Assembly: GCA_021613535.1 (NCBI GenBank)
Contig: CP075497.1
Location: 7,564,001-7,628,000, forward strand
Direction of reading: 5' to 3'
DNA: 64,000 nt
Source of the DNA: Adineta vaga
Taxonomy: Eukaryota; Rotifera
The notes beneath the pieces were generated by a model. The model had not been told where the DNA came from. It worked only from the letters and a program-made list of their open reading frames with translations, and searched no databases. How positions within the stretch are numbered: position 1 is the first letter of the stretch; every line of letters begins with the position of its first letter. The translations under genes and the position numbers were made by a program. This document shows positions 1 to 13,247 of the stretch, one piece after another.

Positions 1-89
1 TCTACGAATGTATAAAGTTAAAGAAGAAATTTAGTAAATCACTTTTTTTTCTTCTATTTATTTTTACATCCATAGATAAATAAATATTC

Positions 90-2425
90 ATGTGGATCTT
101 CCAACTAATTTGTTTGATTATCTCTCTAATTCCATCAATAAATACGATCTTAGACGATGACATTTTATTTGATATTAAATGGCAACCAGAATTAACATCG
201 GTAAGAAAAATTAAATCTTACGAAATATGCATATTTTAATGTTTGTTTGTTTTTTAGTCAATTGAACTTGATAATAGTTATACATTTACATCTAAACGAA
301 ATGAAAACTATTTGTGTGTTTTACCCAAAACTGAAACGATAGTTCCGGTAAGATATGATCATATTGTTTGTTTCCATGAAATTTCAAATTTCATTTATAG
401 GTATCAACGGAAACAATTGCATTTGCAGAAGTTGTAAAATTATTAGAAGGTTTACATGCAAAGAAATTATGTGCTTATCGAGTAAGATTCTTCTATTCAT
501 TGAATTTGTTTTAATAAAATTACTTTCAGTTGGATCCGTATTGGACATATGAATTATGTCATGGTGTTCATATTCGACAATATCATGATTCGAAAGTAGC
601 AGGAAAAGTAAGAATTTCATTTCATTCGAAAAGATCGATGATTCTTTTTCGTTTTAGAAATCTCTTCTGTTAGAATATTTTTTAGGATATTATCATTCGG
701 ATAATCAGGATATTATTAATGATTCGGACGGAAAACAAGTATTAAAAGTACGATGTCTTAGAAATCATGAAAGTTTCATTCGCAAAATTGAACTAAATAA
801 ATTTCTTTAGATTCATTATAAAAATATTGATAATAAGAAAACTCCATCGCTAGCTGTTCGATATACAGATGGTACACCATGCGATATAAAGTCTAATCAA
901 CCACGTGAAACTATTGTTTATTATAGTAGATATAATCTTCGGCAAATGTTGATAGAAATTATTTGATTTAAATTTAGTCTGTGATGAACGTGGCAATGAT
1001 GTTATCTTAAATTTCGAAGAAATATCAACATGTTACTATGAAATGACGGTTGCATCGCGATGGCTTTGTAAATTACCAGCATTCAGGTATCATTTATTCG
1101 TGGAATAGAAATGATTTTTAGCACAAAATTTTCTCACTTATGAACAATCTGTTGATTGATTCGAGATTGCTCATAGAATCAATATTTCAAATGAAATATT
1201 ACAACACGATCGAGTCGATCTAAACTAAGATTTTTTTGTCTTCGATAAACGATGCGATTATTCGTTTATTTTCTTCTAGCCCAAGTGAAGTAAATCGATA
1301 CAATATAAACTGTTATCCAAAAGAAAATGCACGTCAAAAGCCGCGTAATTTAAAAAAACTTGAAGATGAACGACAAATGTCATTAAAAAAAGGTGGTCGT
1401 GCACAATTCACGGTAAAAACTTTGATTGTGCAATTCTTGATTGTGCAATTACAACCCCATGACATATTTATACCTAGATGACAAGCGCAGACGGAACGAC
1501 ATTTATTATTGCATATGAATATGCTAATGATGCAGATCTTGATGAATTAACCGAAGCAGCTACTCGTGAATTAACCAATAAAGTTACTCAAGCAAGTTCG
1601 ACTGAACATTTTGCCACACCAAGCGATCAAACAGTTCGACAACAACCACAACAACAGCAACCACCATTAGGAAATTTAGGAACAGATGTTGATCGTGAAT
1701 TTCTTGAAGGTTTTCTTTCTGGTCGAGAATGTTTACCCGGTGGATCAGGCTGGTGGCGATATGAAATTTGTTATGGCAAACATGTGATACAATTTCATGT
1801 AAAGAATTTCGAAATTTTGATCAAAGGAAACCAAAAGAAAAGAAATTTTTTGCTTTATAGGAAGAAGGGCAACATCGTACATCGATTTTACTTGGAACAT
1901 GGAATCGTGAAAAACATATTGAATGGCTAAATAAAAATCCGAAGAAAAGACTTGCAGGAAATATTCGAGATCGACAGTAAGCGAAAAAGCGTTCATCATT
2001 AATTTGTATGATTATGGTATTCGAATTATTTAGATTTGTTTCATTGTATTATACTAATGGTGATGTATGTGAAATGACTAAAACTCGACGTGTTGTTGAA
2101 GTAAAACTACGGTAAAGAAATTTATTCGAAAAGAAAAGACAAACAATATTTTTCATTTCGTTTTTCGCATAGTTGTGCAAAGAATGTGGAGAAATCTCAT
2201 GCAACATCTATGTATTTAGTTGAGCCGGAAACGTGTTCTTATGTAATGGGAGTATGTATTTGATTGTTTAAAAATTAATTTAATCTAATTTTTTAATACT
2301 TATAATAGGTTGAATCATCCTTATTTTGTAATTTAATTGATTATACAGATGAATACGGTATACCTGATCGTGAAAAATTAATGAAACGTTTTCAACAACA
2401 ACAACAACAACAGCCAAAAAACTAA
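90..2425 (+). CDS. ERLEC1: ER lectin ERLEC1 (XTP3-B), two MRH domains
   Basis: ERLEC1 is a soluble ER-lumen lectin of the OS-9 group. In other animals it binds trimmed N-glycans through mannose-6-phosphate-receptor-homology (MRH/PRKCSH) domains and hands misfolded glycoproteins to the HRD1-SEL1L ERAD complex. The first ATG opens a hydrophobic signal peptide (MWIFQLICLIISLIPSINT). Joining about 12 short exons over introns of roughly 50 nt gives two MRH domains: one around DPYWTYELCHG (about 530-1090) and one around GGSGWWRYEICYG (about 1740-2340), each with the Trp-Tyr-Glu-Cys sugar-binding signature and later paired cysteines. The region between them and the C-terminus (about 2393-2419) are Gln-rich. 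GCN1 follows on the same strand after 148 bp. Two MRH domains distinguish ERLEC1 from OS-9, which has one. The exon joins I checked keep frame. Confidence 0.9.
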
Positions 2426-2530
2426 ACTTTGTCAATTGTTTTGTTCAGTTTTTTTTCTTTAATTGGAGAATGTATATCGCGTCTATTTATTGTTTTGTCT
2501 TTTCCATAATGTGAGTTTTAAAACTACTAC

Positions 2531-2545
2531 TGATTGTATTTCTAG
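2531..2545 (+). promoter_or_regulatory. Possible trans-splice or 5'UTR acceptor upstream of GCN1
   Basis: A T-rich stretch ending in TTTCTAG lies 28 bp before the GCN1 ATG, inside the 148-bp gap after ERLEC1. It could accept a spliced leader, if the organism uses one, or close a 5'UTR intron. The sequence alone cannot tell which. Confidence 0.3.
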
Positions 2546-2549
2546 ATAA

Positions 2550-2555
2550 AATAAA
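2550..2555 (+). terminator. Candidate poly(A) signal of ERLEC1
   Basis: AATAAA lies 125 bp after the ERLEC1 stop and only 19 bp before the GCN1 start codon, so the end of one transcript and the leader of the next nearly coincide. Motif match only. Confidence 0.35.
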
Positions 2556-2573
2556 GAAAAAAAAAGAACAGAT

Positions 2574-5500
2574 ATGGATTCATTGAAAAATTTTGTTCGA
2601 TACAGTTGGAATTCTTCAACAAAAATACGAACAAGTGTCGTTAATGATCTTATCGAAACAATAAAAACCAATCAAACAGATGGTAAGTTCCAATGAAGAT
2701 TTTAAATTTCAATTATCTCATATCTTTTTCTTTTCAAAATCAAAATTAAAGATTTTTCTGATCCTGCTTTGAAAATCTTGGCACATACCATCGGTCAATT
2801 GATTCCGTTATATACAACAACGAAATCACGTATTCTTCTTAGTCAACTTCTGGATGAAGTTGTTAGAAGATATAAAGAAAGAATTTTAAAATCGATTATC
2901 AATGTATTCGATATACAATCACGAGCAATTTGTAAAGTGCATTCACAGTATGTCATTTGTTGTCTTTGATTTGAAAAAGAAATTTCGTATCGATTTTTCT
3001 TTAGTCGAAATGCACGAGTTCAAGCTGATTATGGATTTTTATATATGTCGAGAATAACAATCGCTAGTAATGGAATAACAATCGATGAAGAGACTGATAA
3101 ATTGATTGTAAGATTTGATGAATGTTAAATGTATATTGATTTTTGTTTTCTGCTTTTTCTAGTTATTAATCTTTTCAAGGTTTACTTCGACTTTATTGGC
3201 TGATTCATCGAGCTTGACAGGAATGAAATTAGTCGATAAACGTTTGAAATATTTATTCAAACAGGTATGAACTAGCTCATGAACTAGAATTGAAATAAAT
3301 ATAAAATGCATTGTAGGTGCCAACATTATCAGAACGTTGGGTAACTTCATTGAAATCGATCAGTGAACTTGATTTAGCTCATTTGGGTTTGATTAGTGCT
3401 CTTCTTTATCGATTTAAAACCAATGAACCAAAATTATACGAACAAGTCAAAGTAAACAATTATTGTTTTTTTTATTAATGAAAAGAAAGTTGATTTATTA
3501 TTAGACAATTGGTATCGATTCTTATACAAAATTAATTCTTGGTACACGAACAAAACCATATGATACAGCTTTAAAGCCTTGCAATGAAATTATTAATTCA
3601 ATTGATATTGAAACATTTAAAACAAATGTTTACCCAGTTTTGAATCGATCACTTCTTCGCAATCCTGAAATTATTATCGAAGGTCAGCTCTATTTCATTA
3701 GTAGGAATTTTCTATAATATTTCATTTTTAAATAGCTGTACCAATGTTACTTAGTAACGTAGAATTCGATTTAAGTTATACTGCGATGGAACTTGCTAAA
3801 CTTCTAGCTCGTAAGTTTTTGATCGTCTTGAAATTATTCAGTTATTTTTATTCAAATTTAACTAGCACCATTGGTATCCAAAACTGAAAGTTTAGAAGCA
3901 TCAGCATTAGCATCATTTCGAGCTCTCGCTAAACAAATTACCAACGGTGAAATAACAATCAATATAGTCCAATATTTATTCAATATTCTCAATGGTTTGT
4001 ACATATGTATTGATCATCATCATCATTGATAAAATTTGTTTCAATTAGGAACGGATTCATCTGTGAGTAAACTTTCGGTGATAAGTCAACGTGAAAATAT
4101 TTTAAATGCAATTGGAGCATTGAGCCGATCACCGAGTACCAATATTTCTCAAGAAGATATTTTGAAATTATTTGAAAAATATTTCTATTCAATGATTCAA
4201 CAAGAAGTACATGAAGGTCTTATTTGTCATATGTTACAACAAATGACAAATTGGTGTTCAAGATTAACAACTGTTAATCAAACATTAACAGACTTTTTCA
4301 AAGTAATTCTTTGTTTTTTTTAATCGATATCTTATTCATATTTGTCTATGTTTGAATGATAGAAAGGATTAGAACAAAAGAATAGTTCAGCAATTACACG
4401 AACAGCATATCTTCAATGTATGTTAGTGACATATAAAGGTAAGCAATAGTATACATTTCTGTAATCTCGATGAATTGAGAATCCGTTTTCTTTCTGCTAT
4501 AGAGGATAGTTTAACATCATTGATACCGTTACATTCAACATTAATGGCATCTTATGAACGTGGTCTTAATCAACCAACATTAATTCATTGTTTACATGAA
4601 GCTTTATTAGCAGCATTGATAATGATTAATATTGCTCAAGCAAATTCAGCTTATGGTAAGATGTAAATAGAGAATAGATTCATTTAAAACAATTATGTCA
4701 TTTGTCAGGTAGTAAATTGACATCTTTATGGTCAACATTGAACGATAGTAAACGACAAATATTTACAAATGAAAAATTTCAACGAGAAATCAATCCAGCT
4801 GGTTAGTACCTTCTATTTAATACATCATTGATGATCTTTACACGCAAGATTTTTCAGGTGCTCGTGCGTACTTTCAATTGTATGAACAACTTCATGGAAC
4901 ATTACATATTCAAGATATGGGGTATAGCTTATAGACTTCGATTTTTCATGTCAATATATATTTGTTTTTTAGACCATATACTCGAACGTTTATCTATATA
5001 ATTTTACATTCATCGTATGAAGTACGAAAATCAGCCTATGATATCATTCGTCGTCTCGTTAATAACCTACGTTCCAATGAAACAGATATTAGTCTAGCTC
5101 TTCTCAGTGGTTTAGATTCATATCTTGATCATTATCAACTATCAGTAAGATTAGATTTTATTTTCAATCGAATTCTGTTTTCATCTTCTTCTTCTTCTTC
5201 AGAATGAATCAGTGGCGAGTACTGATGAGACGAATCAACAAATGAAATTGACAATTGTTTCGAAGGGTTTTGAAGAAACAGTATTATGCTTAGCTAAATC
5301 TATGCGAATGCAAGATGAAAAACTGAAAATTATGCTTTGTGTTCGAGCATTACTTATTTGTTGTTTAAGTTCTCAAATTCTTTCAACCGATGAAAGACTT
5401 TGGATAAAATTTCTTTATCTAATTTTCGATAAACAACAAAAAGAAATCGAGAAATTTTTTAACAATAATGTGAATCTGTTAATAGAAACATGTACGGCCA

Positions 5501-8500
5501 ATCAACGATTACAAAAAGTAAAAATATCAAGATTCGATTATTTCAACACTTTCGCATCTTTTCTTCTCTAGAGTCAAATATCAGCTATTGGTCTATTATG
5601 TTCACTGAAACGTGAACTTTTCTTAGAATCTTTTCTTCAAATTGCTTATCAACGTCTTGACACTGATCGGTACCGATCAGTCAATCAAAAATCTTACGAA
5701 ATTATGAAAACACCATCTGGCCAGTTATATGATAAGAATTTAATGGAAACGTAAGTTAAAAACTAATCATTGTATTCAATTTTATAATAAATCAATTCTT
5801 TAGAATATTAAAACATGAAGCTAAAGATACAGGAAATGTAAAACGCGAAAGTAAAAATTATTCATATAAAGAACAAATGGCAGCAAGAGAATTAGAAAAA
5901 GAATTAGCAGCTAAACAGAGTAAAACAGAGATACCACAATTAACAAAAAAACAACAAGAAATGCTGCAACAACAACTTGATCAAGAGCAAATCATACGAG
6001 ATAATACAAAAAAAGTAAAATGTTCTTCTTTCATCTTCTCTTCCTCCTGATGATGCTTTCTTATTTTCTCTTAGATTGATGAAGATGCGAAGAATATTTT
6101 TGAACTTCTCACAACTATTGTTCAAAATACACAAGAACAATTTATTCCTTATCTTGGCGAACTTGTTGTTCATATCTGGCCAGCTTTACAATCACCATTA
6201 GCATTTAATTATGCAAAAGATTTATATATCTTCCTTGTACCAATTGTTTTCATGAATGATAAAGATACATTCGGTAAGAGAATGATTTTTTCTCTATTGA
6301 ACAAAAACAGCGATTATATTTTTTGTTAAAGGTTATGCAATTGCTAATTTGGCTATTCGATTGAATTGTAGTCCATCAACTGTGAATCAACAAATAGAAA
6401 AACGATGGTTACAAGAAGATCTTTCAATAGCAACAGAACGTTTATTAATACGTTTATATGAAAATACACAACAAGCAAAAACATTTAATCAATTATCAAT
6501 TGCAAGATTGGATTATTGTTTACCATTATTTAAAGTCTGTTTTATCGATATTTTATCTATTTATGTGGTGAATGAATTTTGTTTGTAGAAAATTGTTAGT
6601 CATTCAAAATGTACAACAGAATGGGTTACATCAATCCAAAATATTTGTCGGGAATACTTTTCTGCTGTTTCAACTACTGATCCCGATGTAAGTTTATACA
6701 AACAGAATTTCTGATGACAGAAATTGTTACATATCTCATGTATATCTGTTTTTCTTGTAGAATCATCCATCATTATTACCACGTTGTGATCTTATTCGTT
6801 TATTTCTCGACATAAATGCCATATCAAAATCAGTACAGGTTCAAGTAAGTGGAATGTTTTTCTTCATAATTAAAGAATCATAATTAATTATTATTCAGAA
6901 CGATGCAACTGAATTACTTGAAAAACTATGTGAATTATGTTGTACTTATGAAAGTGATGAGGATATTCAAGTTTTACTTGACAATCTTCGTTCACCAATT
7001 CCTAGTGTGCGAGAAAGTTGTATTCTAGTAAGTAATTTTAATTTAAAATGAATATCAAACTTATTGTATTGATATATTTTCGATTAGTCATTAAAAAAAT
7101 TGGTTACACAATTAAATACAGCACATCCAGATCTTCAAGCTGATATTGCACGTCGATTACTAATTGCTTGTGAAGATTTAGAAGAGCGTGTGAAAAATAT
7201 TGCTATCGAGTATGATAGAAAGAATAGAAATGAAGTGATGAAATTTTATTCTTTTGTAGATTATGGCCTCAAACAAAATTATCTGTTAAAGCTGACAATG
7301 TTAAAGATTTTCTCAAAGATATTGTTCATCCTGATCTAACAGTTCGTGAACCAGCAACATGTGCATTACCTAAATTATTAGAAACATCACATCGTCAATT
7401 AGTTCCATTTATTCTTCATGATCTTTTCGATATTTATATGAAAAATAATAAAGTTAGTTGTAATTGTTCTCTAAATAATAATTCATATACATATTTATTA
7501 TTAATATAGCTTCCATCATCATCAGTTGATCAATTTGGACGACAACTTGAAGCAAAACCAATTGATACATGGGAACCACGTGCTGGTGTTGCTGGATGTC
7601 TTTTTCATATGGCAGCACTTGTTGGAGATAATATTGAAGAATTATATAAATTTTATGTTCAAACAGCATTAAATGATCGTAATGTTGATGTAAGAAGTGA
7701 AATGCTTCGAGCTGCAACAACTACGATTGAATTCATGGACGAGTATGTATTTCTTGTATTGACACTTGGTTTTTAAATTCTTTTTTCGTAGGAGAACTTA
7801 ACAATGTTATTACAAATTATGGAAGATTTTCTTAAAGAAGCACCTAAAACAGCTGATTATGATTCCGTTCGACAAAGTGTCGTTATTCTTATGGGTAAAC
7901 TAGCGAAAGATATGGATAAAGATAGTACAAAAGTAAAAAATATTCTCGGCCAACTTATATCAACATTGAAAACTCCATCGCAACAAGTAAATCATAACAA
8001 AAATTCTTTTTCTTTTCAAACATCGATTTAAAATATCTATATTTATAATTAGGTTCAAGCTGCTGTTGCAGATTGTCTTCCACCTTTAGTTCCAGCTATT
8101 AAAGAGGAAGCTGGTGCTTATATTCAACAATTACTTAGTCTTTTACTTCAATCACAAGATTATGCTGAGAAAAAAGGTTAGATTCATTTTGAGGAACTAT
8201 TCATTGACATACTATTTGATTGTTTTAGGAGCTGCTTATGGTCTAGCTGGTTTTATTAAAGGTTTAGGTATTCTTTCTGTTAAACAATACAATGTTCTTA
8301 CAGAATTAACCGAAGCTATTCAAGATAAAAGCAATGCAAGACGACGAGAAGGTTAATTTGAGAAATTTATTTTCTTCTTTTATTAATAAATTTTGTTTGA
8401 TTTCTAGGTGCACTCTTTGGTTTAGAAATGTTAACAACAATGTTAGGTCGTTTGTTTGAAGTTTATATTGTTAACATCTTGCCACATTTACTTCTATGTT

Positions 8501-11500
8501 TCGGTGATAATGATGCTAAAGTTCGTGATGCAGCAGAAGATTGTGCAAGAGCAATTATGAGCAAATTAACAAGTCATGGCGTGAAGATTGTTTTACCGGG
8601 ACTTTTGAAAGGTTTAGAATCAGATTTATGGCGAACAAAATGTGGAGCAGTAGAATTACTTGGTAAGTTAATCGTTAATTAGGCTAATTTGTTGTCTCGA
8701 AATGATTGTAAACTTTACAGGTGCAATGGCTCATTGTGCTCCAAAACAATTATCAACTTGTTTACCAAGTATTGTTCCCAAATTAATCGAGGTTCTTACT
8801 GATTCACATCAACGTGTACAAAAAAGTGGTACACAAGCATTGAAACAAATCGGTTCTGTTATTAAAAATCCTGAAATTCAAGGTACATTTTCAACATTCT
8901 ACCGTTTAAAACAGATACATAGTTGTTTTTCTTCTAGCAATCGTTCCTGTTCTTCTTGATGCTTTACAAGAACCAACAAAAAAGACTCAAGCATCACTTC
9001 AAATATTAATTCAAACACGTTTTGTTCATTTTATTGATGCTCCATCACTGGCCTTGATTATACCTGTAGTTGAACGTGCTTTTCAAAATCGTTCAACAGA
9101 AACAAGAAAAATGGCTGCACAAATTATTGGCAATATTTATTCATTGACAGATTCAAAAGTATTATATCAGAAAGAAAAAAATGTCTTGTTTTAATTTTAT
9201 TTATGTTTATTCTACAATAGGATCTTGCACCATATTTAGCAAATATTCTTCCGGGTTTAAAAACATCTTTACTCGATCCTGTTCCTGAAGTTCGTGCTGT
9301 TTCAGCACATGCACTCGGTTCAATGGTTCGTGCAATGGGTGAAGAAGCTTTTCAAGAGATCGTTCCATGGTTAATGGAACATCTCGTTTTGGAATCAAGT
9401 CCTGTTGATCGTTCAGGTGCTGCACAAGGTTTAAGTGAAGTTATATTTGGTCTTGGTGCTGATCGATTAGAAAAATCAATGAAAGAAATCATCGATCGAT
9501 CACAACAACTTGATCTAGCTGCACATGTTCGTGATGGTTATATGATGATGTTTATCTATTTACCAATTAGTTTTGGAGAAAAATTTATTCCATACGTTGG
9601 CAAAATTGTTCCACCAATCTTGAAAGTAAATTCAGAAAAGTTGTAACATTGATCAATAATCAATTGTTTCTGTATGATTTTAGGGATTAGCGGATGAAAC
9701 AGAATTTGTTCGTGATACAGCATTAAGAGCTGGTCAACGTATTATTAATAGTTATGCAGAAACAGCTATATCATTGTTCGTACCAGAACTTGAACAAGGT
9801 CTCTTCGATGATAATTGGCGTATCCGTTACAGTTCAGTACTATTATTGGGAGAATTGGTATTCAAAGTTTCTGGTGTTACTGGCAAAGCAACAACAGAAA
9901 GTGTTGACGAAGACGATAATTTTGGTTCTGAATATGGTTTACAAGCTATTACACATGCATTAGGTCGTGAACGACGTGACAGAGTTTTATCAGGTAGATA
10001 TCAATAATAGCATGTTTTTGTTTTCTAATAATATATGAATTTAAATAGGTTTATATATGGGTCGATCGGATATTGCTATGACAGTACGACAATCAGCTTT
10101 GCATGTATGGAAAACAATTATATCGAACACACCACGCACATTGCGAGAAATTTTACAAACATTATTTACACTTCTATTGGGTTGTTTGGCAAGCTCAAAT
10201 TATGATAAAAGACAGGTATAGATGAATAATATTACATCGATTCATTCATTTTCTTCTTTTTGAATTAGATTGCTGCAAGAACATTGGGTGATTTGGTTAG
10301 AAAATTAGGTGAACGAGTATTACCAGAAATTATTCCCATTCTCGAAAAAGGTCTTGATTCACCACAAAGTGATCAACGTCAAGGTGTTTGTATTGGACTT
10401 AGTGAAATTATGACGGCATGCAGTCGTGATTATGTAAGAATTTATCTTTTAATTTTCGATATTCAAACAATTCAAATTCATTCTTCAAATACCGTATATC
10501 TATTATTTAGATCATCGCTTTTTCAAGTACGATTATTCCAACTGTTCGACGTGCTTTACTTGACCCCTTAGTTGAAGTTCGTCAATCAGCTGCAAAAACA
10601 TTTGAAAATCTTCATTCAAGTATTGGTACTCAAGCTCTGGATGAAATTTTGCCATATCTATTAAATGTTATGCAAAAGGATCCTGTACCCAATGGTACAA
10701 CACCAGCCAAATCACAAGAAGATGGAGAGATTGGAGAACATGAAGAAAGTGAACGTGATTATGCACTCGATGCTTTACAACGTATTATGCAATTAAAAGC
10801 TCGTGTTGTTTTACCATATCTTGTTCCACATTTAATTCAACCACCAGTTGATATCAAAGCATTGGCTAGTTTAACATTAGTTGCTGGTGATGGATTAGCC
10901 AGACATTTAAATCGTATTATTCAAGCAGTTATTACACATATTGCTGAAGAAAAAGATCCTGATGCTAAACAAAAACATATTTATTATGCTGAACAATTGA
11001 TGTCATCAGTTTGTTGAATCAAAATTTACTCATTTTATATTAAATCATATTGTTTTTTCTTCTTCTTCTTCTTTAGATCAATGATCTTGATAGTATTCTT
11101 ATTATCATACGTGAATTACAAGATTTCTCACGTTCACCTAAAGTTAATGTTCGATTAGTAACAATTGATTTATTATTATCGTTTTGTAAACAATCGAAAG
11201 GTACTCATCAAGAATATATTGATGATCTTCTACGTATTGCTATCAATTTATTAAATGATGAAAATGAACAAATACTTAATACTGCTTGGGATTGTGTGGA
11301 TATTATCATCAAAGTAAGCGTGAAATTAAAATTGATTGTTTTCGTTTCTTTATTAATGAAAAAAAAATCTTTAAGGATATGGATCAATTAGAATTACAAA
11401 AACGTTTACCAATGGTTCGACAAGCATTACGTACTGCTCAATCAAACGGTCGAGAACGTGGTCGACTTGTTGGCTTATGTATACCGAAAAAGGTTTGAGT

Positions 11501-12319
11501 TAAAGATATTTAAAACTTTCTACTAGAATTTTACTGTTTAGGGTATTGGATGTATTCTACCTATTTATAAAGAATGTATCCTCAATGGTCCACCTGAATT
11601 ACGTGAATCAGGTGCTAATGGTTTGAATGAAGCTATTAACTTATCAGAGTAAGACATCATTGTTTGCTTTCAGTCATAGTTAATCTTTTTTTCGTTCACT
11701 TTTTACAGTGCGGAAGCTTTGAAATCATCGATTATGAATGTAACAGGTCCTTTAATTCGTGTACTAGGTGAACGATTTAGTACCGATATCAAAGTGGCTA
11801 TTCTTGAAACCTTGAGTACATTTATGGCAAAAGTAAGTTTAACTAAAATGAATAAGGCTTCTTTTCTGTTGTTCTATTCGATAAATGACGTGATTCTATT
11901 TATTAGGTTGGTGTTCAATTGAAACCATTTTTACCTCAACTTCAACCAACACTCCTTAAAGGTCTTAATGATCCTGCACGTCAAGTTCGTGCGAAAGCTG
12001 GTAATGCTCTTGGATTATTAAGTCAAATTCATGTACGAATCGATCCAATATTTGTTGAATTATTAAATGGATTAAAAATGAACGATGATGCATCATTCAA
12101 GTAAGATTCAATTTTCATTTGACTAAATTCTAGTCTTTCTTTTGTAGGGAAACTTATTTATTAGCTTTGAAGAATTGTTTAACAGCTGTTGCTTCAAAAC
12201 TTTCTGATGATGTGAAAAAACAAACCGAACAATCACTAAACAATTGCCAAACAAACGAAAGTGATATTGTTCGACAACTAGCATCAAATTGCAAGGAAAT
12301 TCTCTTATCATCTAATTAA
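2574..12319 (+). CDS. GCN1: GCN1, HEAT-repeat activator of the eIF2alpha kinase GCN2
   Basis: GCN1 sits on stalled or collided ribosomes and recruits GCN2, which phosphorylates eIF2alpha (integrated stress response). More than 30 exons with introns of about 50 nt encode a protein of roughly 2,600 residues (family about 2,670) that is nearly all HEAT repeats. The most conserved part is the eEF3-like region from about 7800 to 9650 (for example [35 protein letters not shown]). It is followed by the GCN2 RWD-binding segment at about 9770-10200 ([19 protein letters not shown]). An acidic insert ([14 protein letters not shown]) lies near 10720. The C-terminal HEAT block ends at [10 protein letters not shown]. 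One intron (11009-11076) uses the weak donor GTTTGT. I joined the exons by eye and did not check every junction in the N-terminal half. Confidence 0.93.
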
Positions 12320-13247
12320 AACTTGCAAAAGACAAAAATAAGAAAATAGACAAACAGTTTCATTGAGTTTTGTTTTTCTTTCCGACTGTTTTTTAAAAAA
12401 AATATATATTACAACTTGGATGATTTGTTATTTCCGATGAAATAAAAACAAAAGGAAATCGTTTTCAACGTGTCGTATCATCAATATCCATGACATCACA
12501 AGAAAGATATCAAGTAAATAGAATGAATTTATCTATCTGTTCGTTACATAGTCATACTTTTGCGACAGATTGCATGATGACACATGAAAACTAATTATTC
12601 TGTCGTCATTTTTATTGAATGTAATGGCAAATGTTGACTCAAGCACTTCGAACGAGTTGTAACGAGATGAATCTTTGATTCTAGGATGACATTTTATTTC
12701 GTTCTTTTACCTTGTATGTGATCCATAAAAAATAATGATGTCGTATTTTGATCAGTACCAATAAAAATCTATTTTCATTTGTTAACCTTTTCCTGTAAGT
12801 TATCTAAACATTATCAACAGAATTGTGAAGATTCTACGGAGATATTTGCATAAAATATGGTTAAATAATACAAGGGAGGATTAGATTAAATATCATTCTT
12901 TCTTTTCAAATCAGTCAATCTCAAAGAAGTAACATGCTTTGCATACATGTTTCTTGTTAAGTAACTAAGATTTTTGCGTTCTTTTTTCTTCTTTTCTTTT
13001 TCTTTGTTTTAAGCGATTGCATAAAGAAGTTTTTTTCATACTCAATATTTTCTTCTACATACAGATTGACTTTTAACTAACGAAGCAGAACGATTAAACA
13101 AGTCTTTTATTTAAAGTACAATACTATTGGTAATCATTTTTCATTTTAAAGAGACCTCGACAAGCTGTAGTAATCAACACACATTCACACAGACTATATA
13201 TATATATTGTTCTTATCTAATATTCAAAGAGCGGTTTTTTTTCTACA
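12320..13247. other. Intergenic, GCN1 to SLC43-like gene
   Basis: AT-rich spacer between two + strand genes. It holds a poly(A) signal near 12441, T-rich runs around 12980-13010 and a TA dinucleotide run near 13194-13207. I see no coding potential or RNA gene. Confidence 0.6.
12441..12446 (+). terminator. Candidate poly(A) signal of GCN1
   Basis: AATAAA lies 122 bp after the GCN1 stop codon, in an A-rich stretch. Motif match and position only. Confidence 0.5.
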
